This document shows positions 18,009-29,700 of a stretch of 64,000 bases of DNA, one piece after another (position 1 is the first letter of the stretch; every line of letters begins with the position of its first letter). The position numbers were made by a program, and so were the translations under genes. The notes under the pieces are model-generated. The model worked only from the letters and a program-made list of their open reading frames with translations. It did not search any database and was not told the DNA's origin. Source of the DNA: Alphaproteobacteria bacterium (GTDB lineage: Bacteria > Pseudomonadota > Alphaproteobacteria > Bin65); contig JAJEGH010000001.1 of the NCBI GenBank assembly GCA_022819985.1, positions 22,973-86,972 on the forward strand, read 5' to 3'.

Positions 18009-19253
18009 CTACCGGAAGGGAGCGAGCGCCTCCGCCAGGGTCTCCAGCGGCGCCCGGCTCTGTTCGCCGCTGTCGAGGTCGCGCACCGTCGCCGCGCCGG
18101 CCGCCAGTTCGTCGGCGCCGATCAGCACGGCGGCCCGGGCGCCGATTCGGTCGGCCCGCTTCATGCGCCGCTTGAGATTGCCGCCATACGCCATGTCGAT
18201 CCGGTAACCGGCGGCGCGCAGCCGTTCGGCGAGCGGCAGAGCCGCCGCTTCGGCCGTTTCGCCGATCGGCACCAGGGCGACGGGACGCGGCGCGGGCAGG
18301 TCGGCCCCGGCAAGCAGGGCCAGCCGTTCGATCCCGCCGGCCCAGCCGACCCCCGGCGTCTCCGGCCCGCCCATCCGGCCGATCAGCCCGTCGTAGCGCC
18401 CGCCGGCGATCACCGCGCCCTGGGCGCCCAGCGCTTCGGTCGTGAACTCGAAGGCGGAATGGCAATAATAGTCCAGCCCGCGGACCAGCCGTTCGTTCAG
18501 CGTGTAGCCGATGCCGATCGCGTCCAGACCGGCCTTCACGGCGTCGAACCAGGCGCGGGCGCCGTCGGTGAGCGAGTCGCCAAAGGCCGGCGCGCCGGCC
18601 ACGATCTCCCGGTCGCGGGCATTCTTGGAATCCAGGATGCGCAGCGGGTTGATGTCGAGCCGGCGGCGGCTGTCCTCCGACAGGTCGTCCCGGTAGCGGG
18701 AGAGATAGCCGACCAGTTGCGCGCGGTAGACGTCGCGGCTTTCGGTATCGCCGAGCGTGTTCAGCTCCAGCGTTGTCCGTTCCCGCACGCCGAGCGCGTC
18801 CAGCACGGCCGCGCCTGCCGCAATCGTTTCGACATCGCCGAGCGGATGGGCGACGCCGATCAGCTCGATGCCGATCTGGTGGAACTGGCGCTGTCGGCCC
18901 TTCTGCGGCCGCTCGTGGCGGAACATCGGGCCGGCATAGAAATAGCGCAGCGGCAGGCTGGCGTGCAGGCCGTTCGAGATGAAGGCGCGGGCGACGCCGG
19001 CGGTGTTTTCCGGCCGGAGCGTGAGGCTGTCGCCGCCTTTGGTCTCGAAGCTGTACATCTCCTTCGTTACCACGTCCGACGTTTCGCCCAGGGTCCGGGC
19101 GAACACCTCGGTCGCCTCGAAGACCGGTGTCGCCATCGCGTCGTAGCCGTAGCGCCCGGCAACCGCCGCGGCCGTATCGACGACATGGCGGTGCCGGCGC
19201 ATGGCGTCGGGCAGCAGGTCGTGGGTTCCGCGGATCGGTTGCAGCTTGCTCAT
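18009..19253 (-). CDS. hisS: Histidyl-tRNA synthetase
   Basis: This 414-residue class II synthetase charges tRNA-His. Motif 2 region [20 protein letters not shown], the HisA motif [16 protein letters not shown] and motif 3 around [10 protein letters not shown] are present, followed by a C-terminal anticodon-binding domain (RPVALVPIG onward). I chose ATG 19253, which gives the standard [16 protein letters not shown]-terminus; an open 38-residue Arg-rich upstream extension was rejected. It lies between ispG and prfA, an order seen in Rhodospirillales. Confidence 0.96.
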   Translation of the reverse strand: MSKLQPIRGTHDLLPDAMRRHRHVVDTAAAVAGRYGYDAMATPVFEATEVFARTLGETSDVVTKEMYSFETKGGDSLTLRPENTAGVARAFISNGLHASLPLRYFYAGPMFRHERPQKGRQRQFHQIGIELIGVAHPLGDVETIAAGAAVLDALGVRERTTLELNTLGDTESRDVYRAQLVGYLSRYRDDLSEDSRRRLDINPLRILDSKNARDREIVAGAPAFGDSLTDGARAWFDAVKAGLDAIGIGYTLNERLVRGLDYYCHSAFEFTTEALGAQGAVIAGGRYDGLIGRMGGPETPGVGWAGGIERLALLAGADLPAPRPVALVPIGETAEAAALPLAERLRAAGYRIDMAYGGNLKRRMKRADRIGARAAVLIGADELAAGAATVRDLDSGEQSRAPLETLAEALAPFR

Positions 19254-19323
19254 CGGAGACTCTCGGGCCGGACGGCGCGGGACCGGCCGCAACGCCGCGG
19301 CCGGCACGATGCGGGGGGCGCCG

Positions 19324-20448
19324 CTATTCCGCCGCCTGCGTCTGGGGCGCCGCCTGTTCGGCCTCAATCTCGGCGGCCTTGCGCTCGACCAGTTCGACGA
19401 GATGGTCGACCAGGTCGCCTTCGCGCATCACATGGTGCTTCTCGCCGTTCAGATAAACTTGGTGGCCGCTCGCCCCGCCGGTCAGGCCGATATCGGTTTC
19501 GCGGGCCTCGCCGGGGCCGTTGACCACGCAGCCGATGACCGACAGCGACATCGGCGTGCTGATATGGGCCAGCCGTTCCTCCAGCCGCGCCACCGTCGGG
19601 ATAACCTGGAAATTCTGCCGGGCGCAGGACGGACAGGAAATGACGTTCACCCCGCGATGGCGCAGGCCGAGCGCCTTGAGGATCTCGAAGCCGATCCTGA
19701 TTTCCTCCACCGGATCGGCCGACAGGGACACGCGGATGGTGTCGCCGATGCCGGCCCAGAGGAGCGAGCCCATGCCGATGCTGCTCTTGACCGTCCCGGT
19801 CGTCAGGCCGCCGGCCTCGGTGATGCCGAGATGCAGGGGATAGTCGCAGACATCGGCGAGCATCTGGTAGGCCGCGACCGCGAGAAACACGTCGGACGCC
19901 TTGCAGCTGATCTTGAATTCGAAGAAATCGTTATCTTCGAGAATCGCGATATGGCGCTGGGCCGATTCCAGCATCGCCTCCGGACAGGGTTCGCCGTATT
20001 TCTCGAGCAGGTCGCGCTCCAGCGATCCGGCGTTGACGCCGATCCGCATGGAGCAGCCGTGGTCCTTGGCCGCCTGTATGACCTCTCGGACCCGCTCCTC
20101 CTTGCCGATATTGCCCGGATTGATGCGCAGGCAGGCCGCACCGGCCTGCGCCGCCTCGATCGCCCGTCTGTAGTGGAAATGGATGTCGGCGACGATAGGC
20201 GCCTTCGCGCCGCGCGCGATCTCCCTCAGGGCCGCCGTCGACTCCTCGTCCGGGCAGGACACCCGGACGATGTCCGCGCCGGCCTCCTCAAGGTTGCGGA
20301 TCTGCGCCAGCGTCGCCTTCACATCCGTCGTCGGCGTGTTGGTCATCGACTGGACGGCGATCGGCGCGTCGCCGCCGACCGGCACCGGGCCGACGTGAAT
20401 CCGGCGGCTCTTGCGCCGGTAAATGTCGCGATAGGGGCGAACGCTCAT
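19324..20448 (-). CDS. ispG: 4-hydroxy-3-methylbut-2-enyl-diphosphate synthase (IspG/GcpE)
   Basis: IspG makes HMBPP in the MEP isoprenoid pathway using a [4Fe-4S] cluster. The 374-residue protein begins [20 protein letters not shown] and carries the cluster ligands in ISCPSCARQ and [10 protein letters not shown]. The TIM-barrel segment [11 protein letters not shown] is also conserved. The start at 20448 excludes an open but non-conserved 38-residue extension. The protein ends in a short Glu/Ala/Gln tail. Other MEP/isoprenoid genes in this window are dxs and ispA. Confidence 0.96.
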   Translation of the reverse strand: MSVRPYRDIYRRKSRRIHVGPVPVGGDAPIAVQSMTNTPTTDVKATLAQIRNLEEAGADIVRVSCPDEESTAALREIARGAKAPIVADIHFHYRRAIEAAQAGAACLRINPGNIGKEERVREVIQAAKDHGCSMRIGVNAGSLERDLLEKYGEPCPEAMLESAQRHIAILEDNDFFEFKISCKASDVFLAVAAYQMLADVCDYPLHLGITEAGGLTTGTVKSSIGMGSLLWAGIGDTIRVSLSADPVEEIRIGFEILKALGLRHRGVNVISCPSCARQNFQVIPTVARLEERLAHISTPMSLSVIGCVVNGPGEARETDIGLTGGASGHQVYLNGEKHHVMREGDLVDHLVELVERKAAEIEAEQAAPQTQAAE

Positions 20449-20611
20449 CGGACGGGCACCGCGCTGGGTCGGACGAGGGAAAAGGTCTTGCGGACCGGCG
20501 GCGCACCGCGGCGCAATACATCTTCCCTGCCTCGACTTAAGCGCTGGCGCGGGCGCTGGCAACCGGCGGGTGTGAAGCGCGGTTGCCGGGGGCGGTGCAG
20601 TAGACAGCCGG

Positions 20612-22093
20612 TCATCCGCCCCGTCTCAGCCGGGCCGGATCGAGCGACAGGTTGTGGACCGGGCCGGGAGAATCGCCCGCCAGACCGGCCGACTTGCCGC
20701 GAACCAGATATTCGAGCTGGTTGGCCCGGCCGACATCGAGCACCAGGTCGGGATCGTCGGGCACGGCGACAACATTGCCCTTGTTCATGATTCCCTCGAT
20801 CAGCACCTGGCGGGTCTGCGGATGGCGCACCCGGACCCAGACGAGGCCCAGCGCCCTGAGTTCGAGGGCCGGGGCAGCGGCCGGCGGCGGCGCTTCGGGC
20901 GCTGACGATCGGCGGGCGGCGGTAGCGGCGGCAGCCCCGGCGAGGCGGACGGAATCCAGAGACAGGTTATGGCGAACCTTTTCCGCCGGGCCGGCGAGGC
21001 CGGCGGATTTGCCGGCGACCAGATATTCCAATTGATTGGCGCGGCCGACGTCGAGCACCAGTCCGCGCTCGTCAGGGACCTCGATTTCGTTGCCCTGCTT
21101 CATGATGCCTTCGACGACCACCCGCCCCGTCTGCGGATGGCGCACCCGGATCCAGACGAGGCCCAGCGCCTTCAGGACGATGGGTCCGGCGGCCGGTGCG
21201 GCCGCCAAATCCCGGTCCCGATCCACGGCGTTGTCCTGCGCGGCGTTGTCCGGAGCGGCATCGCCGGGAGCGGCGTTGTCCTGTGCGACGTTGTCCTGTG
21301 CGACGTTGTCCGGGGCGGCGTTGTCCGGGGTGGCATTGTCGGGGTCGGGGTCGGGGTCGGGGCTGGCGTCGGTCCGGGCGGGTTCGTCCGGACCGGGTGC
21401 GGCGGCGTGTGCCGGCGGTTCGGGCAGGGCCGCGGTTTCGCCGTCCCGCACCGTCGCCGCAGGGTCGGCGGATTGCCGCCCGGACGCATCGGCGGCCAGG
21501 CCGGCGGGCGGCGCGGCAGACACGTCGTCACCGGCCGGCCCGGCCGCTCCTGTCGCCGTATCCGCCTCTGCAATATGGCGCACCGCCGTCTGCGGGGCCG
21601 TGGCGAACTCCGCCGAAGCCGCCGGTTTGCGTTCATCGGCCGTCCGGTAATACCAGGCGGCGTAGGCGGCGCCCGCGATCACCAGCGAGAGGACGAGCAT
21701 CAGGCTGCGGGGAAGGCGGCCCTGTTCGATCGGTTTCAGCCAGGTGTGCTGCGGGCCGACCGGCAGGTCGCCCGCTTCGTCCCGGAAGCGCTGGGCCAGC
21801 TCGCCGGGATCGAGGCCGACATAGTTCGCATAGCTGCGCACGAACCCGATCGCATAGGGTAGCGCCGGCAACGCGGCACGGTCGTTCCGTTCCAGGGCGG
21901 TGAGATAGTCGTCGCGAATTTTCAGGGCCGATGCGGCCAACTTCAGGCTGACCCCCAGACGCTCGCGCGCCTCGCGCAGCTCCATCCCGACATGGGTTTC
22001 CACCCGGACCCCGAACTGGGACTCTGGCGGCGCGCTGGACGGGCCGGCATCGCGGTCGCCGCTGTCGCGGTAGAGTGGAGGCTGCTTGCCCAT
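20612..22093 (-). CDS. RodZ-like HTH membrane protein with duplicated C-terminal domain
   Basis: This 493-residue protein has a cytoplasmic HTH domain (about residues 37-100, with [20 protein letters not shown]), one transmembrane helix (about 131-148) and a periplasmic region. Residues 155-300 are a Pro/Ala/Asp-rich linker containing [10 protein letters not shown] pentapeptide repeats. Two tandem DUF4115-type domains follow at about 306-384 and 412-490. They are closely similar to each other (ALGLVW-RVRHPQT near their starts; [10 protein letters not shown] in both), indicating a recent internal duplication. RodZ links MreB to the cell-wall elongation machinery; this upstream-of-ispG position is typical. 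The second domain copy is unusual. Confidence 0.88.
   Translation of the reverse strand: MGKQPPLYRDSGDRDAGPSSAPPESQFGVRVETHVGMELREARERLGVSLKLAASALKIRDDYLTALERNDRAALPALPYAIGFVRSYANYVGLDPGELAQRFRDEAGDLPVGPQHTWLKPIEQGRLPRSLMLVLSLVIAGAAYAAWYYRTADERKPAASAEFATAPQTAVRHIAEADTATGAAGPAGDDVSAAPPAGLAADASGRQSADPAATVRDGETAALPEPPAHAAAPGPDEPARTDASPDPDPDPDNATPDNAAPDNVAQDNVAQDNAAPGDAAPDNAAQDNAVDRDRDLAAAPAAGPIVLKALGLVWIRVRHPQTGRVVVEGIMKQGNEIEVPDERGLVLDVGRANQLEYLVAGKSAGLAGPAEKVRHNLSLDSVRLAGAAAATAARRSSAPEAPPPAAAPALELRALGLVWVRVRHPQTRQVLIEGIMNKGNVVAVPDDPDLVLDVGRANQLEYLVRGKSAGLAGDSPGPVHNLSLDPARLRRGG
21226..21362 (+). repeat. 15-bp tandem repeat array in the rodZ-like linker
   Basis: About eight imperfect units of the form GGCGTTGTCC plus 5 variable bases occur here, merging into a short GGGGTC array at the 3' side. 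On the coding strand these encode [10 protein letters not shown] and GDAAP pentapeptides, then DPDPDPD. The period of 15 bp preserves the frame. Confidence 0.88.
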
Positions 22094-22140
22094 ATCGTCG
22101 CCTCGACCCGATTCGCCGCTTGCCGGGGCGGCGACCGGGG

Positions 22141-24489
22141 TCAGCTCTGGCCTATTACCACATCGTGATCCCTGGCGTAACCGGCAAGCCGATTACGCAA
22201 CGAATGCTCGCCGGCGCCGAGCAGCCGGCCGGCGAAATCCTCCAGCCTGCCGACGTCCAGACTGCGCACCATCGCCTTGACCGGGCCGATGGCGGCCGCC
22301 GACATGGAAAGCCGCCGGACGCCGAGTCCGATCAGAGCCATGGCCTCCAGCGGCACGCCCGCCATTTCCCCGCATACCGTCAGCGGCACACCCGCACCGC
22401 CGCGCGCCGCACGGCAATGTTCCACGATCTGCCGCACCATCGCAAGGAAAGCCGGCGACAGCGAATCGTAGCGGCCGGAGAGCCGCGGATTGCCCCGGTC
22501 ACTGGCGAACATGAACTGAAGCAGGTCGTTGCTGCCGAGCGAAACGAAGTCGGCCCGCTCGACCAGCGCGGGCAACTGCCAGACCAGCGCGGGCACCTCG
22601 AGCATAACGCCGACAGACAGCCTTTCCGGCAGCAGGTTGCCGCCCGCCCGGGCCCGGTCCAGTTCCATATCGACGAGGCCGCGCGCGGTTTCGAATTCCG
22701 CCAGGTCGGAAATCATCGGGAACATCAGGTCGAGCGACCGCCCGGCCGTCGCCCGGATCATGGCGCGCAGCTGGTGGCGCAGAATGGCCGGCCGGTCCAG
22801 GCCGATCCGGATGGCTCGCCAGCCCATCGCGGGGTTGTCGTCCTTCGGTTCGCGCAGATAGGGCAGCGCCTTGTCGCCGCCGATATCCAGAGTGCGGAAA
22901 ACGACGGGCGCGCCTTCCGCCGCCGCCAGGACGCGCATGTAGATTTCCGCCTGCTCGCCGACATCGGGAAAGCTCTGGCGGACCATGAACGGGATTTCGG
23001 TGCGGTACAGGCCGACGCCGTCCACCCCGTGGGCGGAAAAGTCGTTCAATTCGACCAGCAGCCCGGCGTTCTGGTTGAGGGAAATGCGCACACCGTCCCG
23101 GCTGACCGGCTCGACATCGTGCAGCGCGGCATAGAGCGCCCGGCGCTTCGCCCGGTCGCGCACGCCGGTTTCGAACAGGGTGCGGACATTCTCCGTCGGC
23201 CGCACGAACACCTGGGCGTTGTCGGCGTCGAGGATGACCGGGTCGCCCGCTTCGACGCGGCCGAGGCAGCCGGCGACCCGGCCGATGACCGGGATATCCA
23301 TCGCCCGGGCCATGATGGCGACATGGGCGCTGGGCGAGCCCTCCTCCAGAACGATCCCGCACAGCCGGCCGGCATCGTAGTCCAGCAATTCGGCGGGGCC
23401 CAGGTTGCGGGCAAAGACGATCATCCGTTCCGCCACCGGCTTGTCGGGCGGTGCGGGAGCATCGCTGGAGGCCGAAAGATGCTGCAGCAGACGGTTGCCG
23501 AGATCGTCGAAATCCGCCATCCGGGCGCGCAGATAAGGATCCTGGATTGCCGCCATGCGTGCGCTCGTCGCCTCCTGGACCTTGGCGACGGCAGCATCGG
23601 CGGTCAGCCCCTCGCCGATCGCCTCGCGGATACGGCGCTGCCAGCCCCGGTCTTCGGCGATCAGGCGGTAAGTTTCGAGGATCTCCCGGCTTTCGGAACC
23701 GCTCTCCAGCCGGTCGTCCGACAGCATGACGTCCAGCGCGTCGTACATCGACGCCAGCGCCGCGTTGAGCCTCTCCTCTTCGAGCTCCGGGTCTTCGGCC
23801 ACGACATTGACGATGCGCGGCCGGTCGCGATGGATGACGGCCTCGCCGGTCGCCGGACCGCCGTGCAGCTTCAGCCCGGTCAGGCGCAGGGGCAGCAACG
23901 CGATGCCGTCGGCCTCGCGCAGTTCGTCCCGGCTGACCAGATCGCCGGACCCGACCATCTCCGCCACGACCATGGCCACGGTCTGGAGGGTCTCGACCTC
24001 TTCGTCGGTATAATGGCGCCGGGTCCGGTTCTGGACGGCGAGAACGCCGACGACGCGGCTGTTGCGCAGCACCGGCACGCCCATCATCGAATGGTAGATT
24101 TCCTCGCCGGTTTCCGGCCGGTAGGCGAAGCCGGGATGGGCCTGGGCGTCGGACAGCGCGATCGGCCGGGCGCGCGCGGCGACGTCGCCGATCACGCCCT
24201 CGCCGATGCGCAGGCGGGTCTTGTGGACCGCCGCCTTGTTCAGCCCTTCGGTGGCATAGAGTTCCAGCACGTCGCCGGCGCGCCGCAGATAGAGCGAGCA
24301 CACCTCGGCCACCATGTTGGCGGCGATCAGGGCGACGATCCTGTCGAGCCGCGCCTGGTTCGAAATCGTCCGGGCGCCGGCCATGACATCGCGGATGCGC
24401 CGGAGCAGCCGCCGGATGTCCGACAGCCCGCTGGCCGGCAGCCGCGGCGGCGCGCTCATGCCGTCGGTCGATCCGGGCAGTTCGGTCAT
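22141..24489 (-). CDS. ptsP: Phosphoenolpyruvate--protein phosphotransferase EI-Ntr
   Basis: This 782-residue enzyme I of the nitrogen PTS takes phosphate from PEP and passes it to HPr/NPr. A GAF domain occupies about residues 35-175. The EI N-terminal domain follows, with the phospho-His loop GSPSAHVAIMARAM (His near 389), then the PEP-binding TIM barrel with GVGLYRTEIPFM, FRTLDIGGDK and SLGSNDLLQ, and Cys in VCGEMAG. All catalytic landmarks are intact. The GAF domain senses glutamine in related proteins, tying the relay to nitrogen status. It supplies the HPr/EIIA-Man/HprK set encoded at 9-12 kb. Confidence 0.95.
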   Translation of the reverse strand: MTELPGSTDGMSAPPRLPASGLSDIRRLLRRIRDVMAGARTISNQARLDRIVALIAANMVAEVCSLYLRRAGDVLELYATEGLNKAAVHKTRLRIGEGVIGDVAARARPIALSDAQAHPGFAYRPETGEEIYHSMMGVPVLRNSRVVGVLAVQNRTRRHYTDEEVETLQTVAMVVAEMVGSGDLVSRDELREADGIALLPLRLTGLKLHGGPATGEAVIHRDRPRIVNVVAEDPELEEERLNAALASMYDALDVMLSDDRLESGSESREILETYRLIAEDRGWQRRIREAIGEGLTADAAVAKVQEATSARMAAIQDPYLRARMADFDDLGNRLLQHLSASSDAPAPPDKPVAERMIVFARNLGPAELLDYDAGRLCGIVLEEGSPSAHVAIMARAMDIPVIGRVAGCLGRVEAGDPVILDADNAQVFVRPTENVRTLFETGVRDRAKRRALYAALHDVEPVSRDGVRISLNQNAGLLVELNDFSAHGVDGVGLYRTEIPFMVRQSFPDVGEQAEIYMRVLAAAEGAPVVFRTLDIGGDKALPYLREPKDDNPAMGWRAIRIGLDRPAILRHQLRAMIRATAGRSLDLMFPMISDLAEFETARGLVDMELDRARAGGNLLPERLSVGVMLEVPALVWQLPALVERADFVSLGSNDLLQFMFASDRGNPRLSGRYDSLSPAFLAMVRQIVEHCRAARGGAGVPLTVCGEMAGVPLEAMALIGLGVRRLSMSAAAIGPVKAMVRSLDVGRLEDFAGRLLGAGEHSLRNRLAGYARDHDVVIGQS

Positions 24490-24576
24490 GGCAGGACCGC
24501 TTCCTTTCCCGCTTCCCCGGCCATTCGGCCCGGCCCCGGCGCTCGCCGGCCGGGCGGCGCGGCGCGGACCGGCCGG

Positions 24577-25797
24577 CTACATCGCGTCCAGGCCGTAGGC
24601 CGAATGCAGCGCGCGCAGCGCCAGTTCGGTATATTCCTCGGCGATCAGGACGCTCACCTTGATTTCGGACGTCGAGATCACCTGGATGTTGATGCCCTTT
24701 TCAGCCAGGGTCCTGAACATCCGCTGAGCGACGCCGGCATGGCTGCGCATGCCCACGCCGATCACCGACACCTTCACGACATTGGCGTCGTGGTCGAGCC
24801 GGGCGTAGCCGATCGCGTCGCGAGATCGCTTTATGGCGTCGATGGCGCGCTGATGGTCGCCCTCCGGCACGGTGAAGGTGATGTCCGTCTCTTCGCCGTC
24901 TTCCGAAACGTTCTGGACGATCATATCGACATTGATCATCGCGTCGGCAAGAGGCCCGAAGATGGCGGCGGCCACGCCCGGCTTGTCGGCGACCCGCGCG
25001 ACGGTGATCTTGGCCTCGTCGCGGCTGTAGGCGATGCCGCTGATGATTTCCTGTTCCACGATCTCGTCCTCGTCCACGACCAGCGTCCCCGGCACGTCCT
25101 CGAAGGAGGACAGAACCTGGATGCGCACATGGTGCTTCATGCCCATTTCGACGGCCCGGGTCTGCAGCACCTTCGCGCCCTGGGACGCGCTTTCCAGCAT
25201 TTCCTCGTAGGTGATCCGCTCCAGCTTGCGCGCCTTCGCCACAATGCGCGGATCGCAGGTATAGACGCCGTCGACATCGGTAAAGATATCGCAGCGGTCG
25301 GCGTTCAGCGCCGCGGCCAGTGCAACCGCGGAAGTGTCGGAGCCGCCGCGGCCCAGCGTGGTGATGCGGCCGTCGGGCGATATGCCCTGGAAGCCCGGCA
25401 CGATGGCGACGCGCCCGGCCGCCAGATCCGCTTCCAGCGCGGCGGTATCGATGGTTTCGATACGCGCCTTGGCGTGAGCGCCGTCGGTCCGTATCGGCAA
25501 TTGCCAGCTGGTCCAGGAGCGCGCGGGAACGCCCAGTTCCCCGAGCACGATCGCCAGCAGGCCGATCGTGACCTGCTCGCCGGCCGAGACCACGACATCG
25601 TATTCGCGGGGGTCGGCCGCCGGCGCTGCCTCGCGGGTCCAGGCAACGAGCTGGTCGGTCGTTCCCGCCATCGCCGACAGGACGACCGCCACCTCGTTGC
25701 CGGCCGCCGCTTCGCGCTGCACCCGCGCCGCGACATTGCGGATGCGCTCGATGTCGCCGACGGAGGTGCCGCCGAATTTCTGAACGATGCGCGCCAT
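24577..25797 (-). CDS. lysC: Aspartate kinase
   Basis: LysC phosphorylates aspartate, the first step to lysine, threonine, methionine and diaminopimelate. The 406-residue protein starts MARIVQKFGGTSVGD, the family signature, followed by the catalytic GRGGSDTSAVALAAAL. Two C-terminal ACT domains (from about residue 265) mediate feedback inhibition. Length and layout match the alphaproteobacterial monofunctional form. It is 87 bp upstream of ptsP on the same strand and divergent from ubiG with a 107-bp gap. Confidence 0.96.
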   Translation of the reverse strand: MARIVQKFGGTSVGDIERIRNVAARVQREAAAGNEVAVVLSAMAGTTDQLVAWTREAAPAADPREYDVVVSAGEQVTIGLLAIVLGELGVPARSWTSWQLPIRTDGAHAKARIETIDTAALEADLAAGRVAIVPGFQGISPDGRITTLGRGGSDTSAVALAAALNADRCDIFTDVDGVYTCDPRIVAKARKLERITYEEMLESASQGAKVLQTRAVEMGMKHHVRIQVLSSFEDVPGTLVVDEDEIVEQEIISGIAYSRDEAKITVARVADKPGVAAAIFGPLADAMINVDMIVQNVSEDGEETDITFTVPEGDHQRAIDAIKRSRDAIGYARLDHDANVVKVSVIGVGMRSHAGVAQRMFRTLAEKGINIQVISTSEIKVSVLIAEEYTELALRALHSAYGLDAM

Positions 25798-25904
25798 CGG
25801 AAATCCCGGGGTAAGGCGGACGGAACGGGCAGGGTCCGGTCGTTTGCCGCCGGTCTGGCGCGCCCTACATATGGGGGCGTCTGGATCAGGGCAACCGGGG
25901 CGTC

Positions 25905-26690
25905 ATGGCCCGAACACCGAAACATCGCCGCAGCGAAGCCCCGCCGCCGGGCGCAACCGGCGCGACCGTCGACGAAGCCGAGATCGCGCGCTTCGCCGCC
26001 CTGGCCGGAGAATGGTGGGATCCGCGCGGCCGGTTCGCGCCGCTGCATCGCATGAACCCGGCGCGGCTGCGCCCGATCCGCGATGCGATCTGCCGCAATT
26101 TCGGGCGCGATCCGAAGGGCGCGCGCCCGTTCGAAGGCCTGGGCATTGTCGACCTCGGCTGCGGCGGCGGCCTGGTTTGCGAGCCGATGGCCCGGCTGGG
26201 CGCCGATGTGACCGGGATCGACGCCGGGTCCGAAGCCGTCGAAATCGCCCGCGCCCACGCCGCGCAATCCGGCCTCGCCATCGACTACCGGCACGATACG
26301 GCCGAAGCGCTGGCCGGGGACGGCGAGACGTTCGACATCGTGCTGAATCTGGAGGTCGTCGAGCATGTGTCGGACGTCGGCGCCTTCATGGCGGCGGCCA
26401 GCGCCCTGGTGAAGCCGGGCGGCCTCCAGATCGTCGCTACGCTCAACCGCACGCTGCGGTCGATGGCGCTGGGTGTCGTGGCGGCGGAATACGTCCTGCG
26501 CTGGGTTCCGCCCGGCACCCACGACTGGCGCAAATTCCTGCGGCCGTCGGAGGTCGCGGCGCATCTGCGGGCGGCCGGTTTGAGCGTCGAGCGCACCATC
26601 GGCCTGACCTACAGCCCGTTGACCGACAGCTGGCGGGAGAGCGGCGACCTCGGCGTCAACTATATGATGGTGGCACAGAGGGCCGCTTGA
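25905..26690 (+). CDS. ubiG: Ubiquinone biosynthesis O-methyltransferase UbiG
   Basis: UbiG performs both O-methylations of ubiquinone synthesis. The 261-residue protein has the N-terminal motif FAALAGEWWDPRGRFAPLH, the SAM motif IVDLGCGGGLVCEPMA, and the later RWVPPGTHDWRKFL segment typical of UbiG. Its divergence from lysC is the standard alphaproteobacterial order. UbiE and UbiB, in the same pathway, are at 44.7-47 kb. Confidence 0.95.
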   Translation: MARTPKHRRSEAPPPGATGATVDEAEIARFAALAGEWWDPRGRFAPLHRMNPARLRPIRDAICRNFGRDPKGARPFEGLGIVDLGCGGGLVCEPMARLGADVTGIDAGSEAVEIARAHAAQSGLAIDYRHDTAEALAGDGETFDIVLNLEVVEHVSDVGAFMAAASALVKPGGLQIVATLNRTLRSMALGVVAAEYVLRWVPPGTHDWRKFLRPSEVAAHLRAAGLSVERTIGLTYSPLTDSWRESGDLGVNYMMVAQRAA

Positions 26691-26762
26691 ACGGCGAAGA
26701 CCGGCCGGCCGGCAGATCGGATTTCCGGCCCGGCCGACGCCCGGCGCCGAAAGCGGGCGGGA

Positions 26763-29700
26763 TCACTCCGCCGGTGCGGGGACGGCGTCGGGCGCAGCGA
26801 CGCGCGGGCGGAAGGTGCGGACGACCAGGGCCAGCAGCGACGGAATGATCAGCAGGGTCAGCACGGCCGAGAGCGCAAGGCCGCCGAGCACGACCGAACC
26901 GAGCCCGCGATAGAGTTCCGAGCCGGCGCCGGGGAACAGGACGAGCGGCGCCATGCCGATCACGCTGGTCATGGTCGACATGAAGATCGGCCGCATCCGG
27001 TTGCGGGTCGCCACGAGGATGGCGCTTCGCGGGTTCATCCCGTGGTCTCGGGCCAGGCGGAGCGTCCCGTCGACCAGCAGGATTGCGTTGTTGACCACCG
27101 TGCCGATCAGGATGACGAAGCCGAGCAGCGTCAGCATGTCGAGCGGCTGGCGGACATACTCGTTCAGCAGGGCGAGGCCGAGGATGCCGCCGGCGGTCGC
27201 CAGGGGCACCGAGAAGATGATGATCAGGGGATAGAGGAAGCTCTCGAACAGGACGGCCATCACCAGATAGACGATGATGACCGCCATCAGGAGCTGCCAG
27301 ACCATGGCGTTCCAGGTGCGTGTCAGCTGGTCCGCCTCGCCCGACAGGCTGATCTTCACGCCCTCCGGCAAGCCTTGGCTTTCGAGCGCCGGGATCACCT
27401 TCTGGCGCAGGATATCCATCGCGGCCTCGAGCGCGATCGCCTTGGTGGGGCTGATTTCCAGCGTGACCGTACGCGTGCGCTCGGTATGGCGGATTTCGGT
27501 GGCGCCGGATGTGACATCGACCTGCGCCAGCGAGCGGACCGGCACGATTTTGCCGGACGGCGTCACGACGGGAATGCTCTCGATTCCCTGCGTCGTCCGG
27601 ATGCCGCGTTTCGGGCCGGTCAGCATCAGGTCCGTGCGCCGGCCGCCGACGGTGACCTGGGCGACGCGCAGGCCGTCGTTGAAAGCGTCGATGGTCGCCG
27701 CCAGGTCGCGCGCATGGACGCCGGCTTCGTCGAGCCGGGTCCGGTTCGGGGTCACCTTGACTTCCGGCGCGCCCAGGCTGAGGCCGGGTCGCGGCCGGAC
27801 CTGCGTGCCGCCGCTGCGCGGCAGGAAACGGTTGATCAGGAAGAAGGCCTGCTGCGCCACTTCGAGATTCCGCGCCAGTTCCGGTCCCGAAACATCGAAA
27901 TTGATGATGCGGCCGCCGCCGATGCCCCGGCCGAACAGCGAAGGCTGGAAGGTCCGGCCGAAGGTGCCGGGCTCCTTGCGCAGGGTTCTCTGGATAATCG
28001 GAATCAACTCGCCGGCGCGGTTCGGATCGGCCGCAGCGGCGCCGACCACCGTCAACGTGTTGCGGGCGACGAAGAAAAAGCGCGAAATCTGCGGCGGTCC
28101 CCGGGGCGCCTCGCTGCTCTCGTTCAGACCGAACCAGACGCCGAACCGTTCCGCCAGGGCGGCGACCCCCGACACGCGCTTCTGCACGACGGTGCCTTCG
28201 GGGGCGAGATAGGGCCGCAGTTCCGCCTCCACGCTGCGCGCGATTTCGGTCACCGTGTCCAGATTGTAGCCCGGCGGCGGCAACGACAGGGCAATGACCA
28301 GGTTGCGGTTGCCGGTCGGCAGATATTCCAGCTTCGGCAGCAGCTTCCACGTCGCGAAGGCCGTCCCGCCGCACACCGTTACCGCCACCAGGAAGGCCAG
28401 GATGCGGTAGGACACGACCAGTTCGGTGAACTTCAGGATGAGCCAGGCGAAAAGCCGGGCGAAATGATCGATTCCGGGCAGGGGCAGGCGAAACGGCGCA
28501 GAAGCCGGCGCCTGGCCCGTCTCGTTCGCCGGCGCCGCCGCTGCCGGCCTGCGCCGGCGGCGCGACGATCGCGACGCCCGGCGGGTCGGCAGCAGCCAGT
28601 TGGCCAGCGCCGGGATCAGGGTGACGGCGACCAGCAGGGACAGGATGACCGAGACCGAAATGGCGACCGCGATATCGCGGAACAGCTGGCCGACCTCCAG
28701 TTCCAGCACCAGGATCGGAATGAACACCATCACCGTGGTCAGCGCCGAGACCAGGATTGCGCCCCACACCTGGCTCGCCCCTTCGTAGGCGGCCTGCCGG
28801 ATCGGTTTGCCCTGTTCCTTCAGGCGGTAGATGTTTTCCAACACGACGATAGCGGCGTCGACGACCATGCCGACGGCAAAGGCGATGCCGGCGAGCGAGA
28901 TGACGTTGATCGAACGGCCGAGCGCCGCCATGGCGACGAAGGAGCCGATGACCGACACCGGAATCGCCAGCGATATCACCAGCGTCGCCCGCGGCGAGCG
29001 CAGAAAGAGCAGCAGGATCAATGCCGCCAGCAGGCCGCCGACCCAGATATTCTGCGTCACCAGCGCGATGGCGGAATGGATATAGTCGGTCTCGTCATAG
29101 ACCTGGTCGGCGTGCAGGCCGGCCGGGTTCAGGACCGTCCGGTTGAGTTCCGCGACCTTCGTACGGACCCGCTCCATCACCTCGATGACGTTGGCCCCGG
29201 TGTCGCGCAGGACATTGAACACCAGGGCCGGATGGCCGCTGGCGCGAATGCTCGCCGTCGGGTCCTTGTAGCCGAACCGGACATCCGCGATATCGCCCAG
29301 GGTGACCCGGGCGACGCGTCCCGTCGCCTTGTCCTCGATCGTGCGGATGAGCACGCTTCGCGCCGCGCTCGTTGCGGTCAGTTCGCCTTCGAAGCGCACG
29401 ACGTAGCGCCGCTTGCCTTCGTTCACCTCCCCGGCGGACAGCGCGATGTTGGCGCGCTGCAGGGCGGCGACGACCGCCGGAATGGTCAGGCCGTATTTCG
29501 CCATCTCCCCCGGCTGCACGACGATACGCAGCTCCTTCGCACTGCCGCCGTAGAAATTGGTTCCGGAAACGCCTTCGAGACGCTCCATGCGTTCGATGAC
29601 GAAATCCTCGATGAAATCGCCATAGGTATGGACCGGGCGGTTGTTGCCCTTGCGCCGGGTGATAACGAACCAGGCGATAGGGTTGTCTTCCGAGCCCCGG

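Noticed and set aside
22075..26055. A 1326-codon open frame on the plus strand
   Set aside because: It lies antisense to ptsP and lysC, is full of Arg/His/Asp/Gly-rich low-complexity sequence and has no domain; the opposite strand encodes complete, motif-bearing enzymes. It is a shadow produced by high GC at third codon positions.
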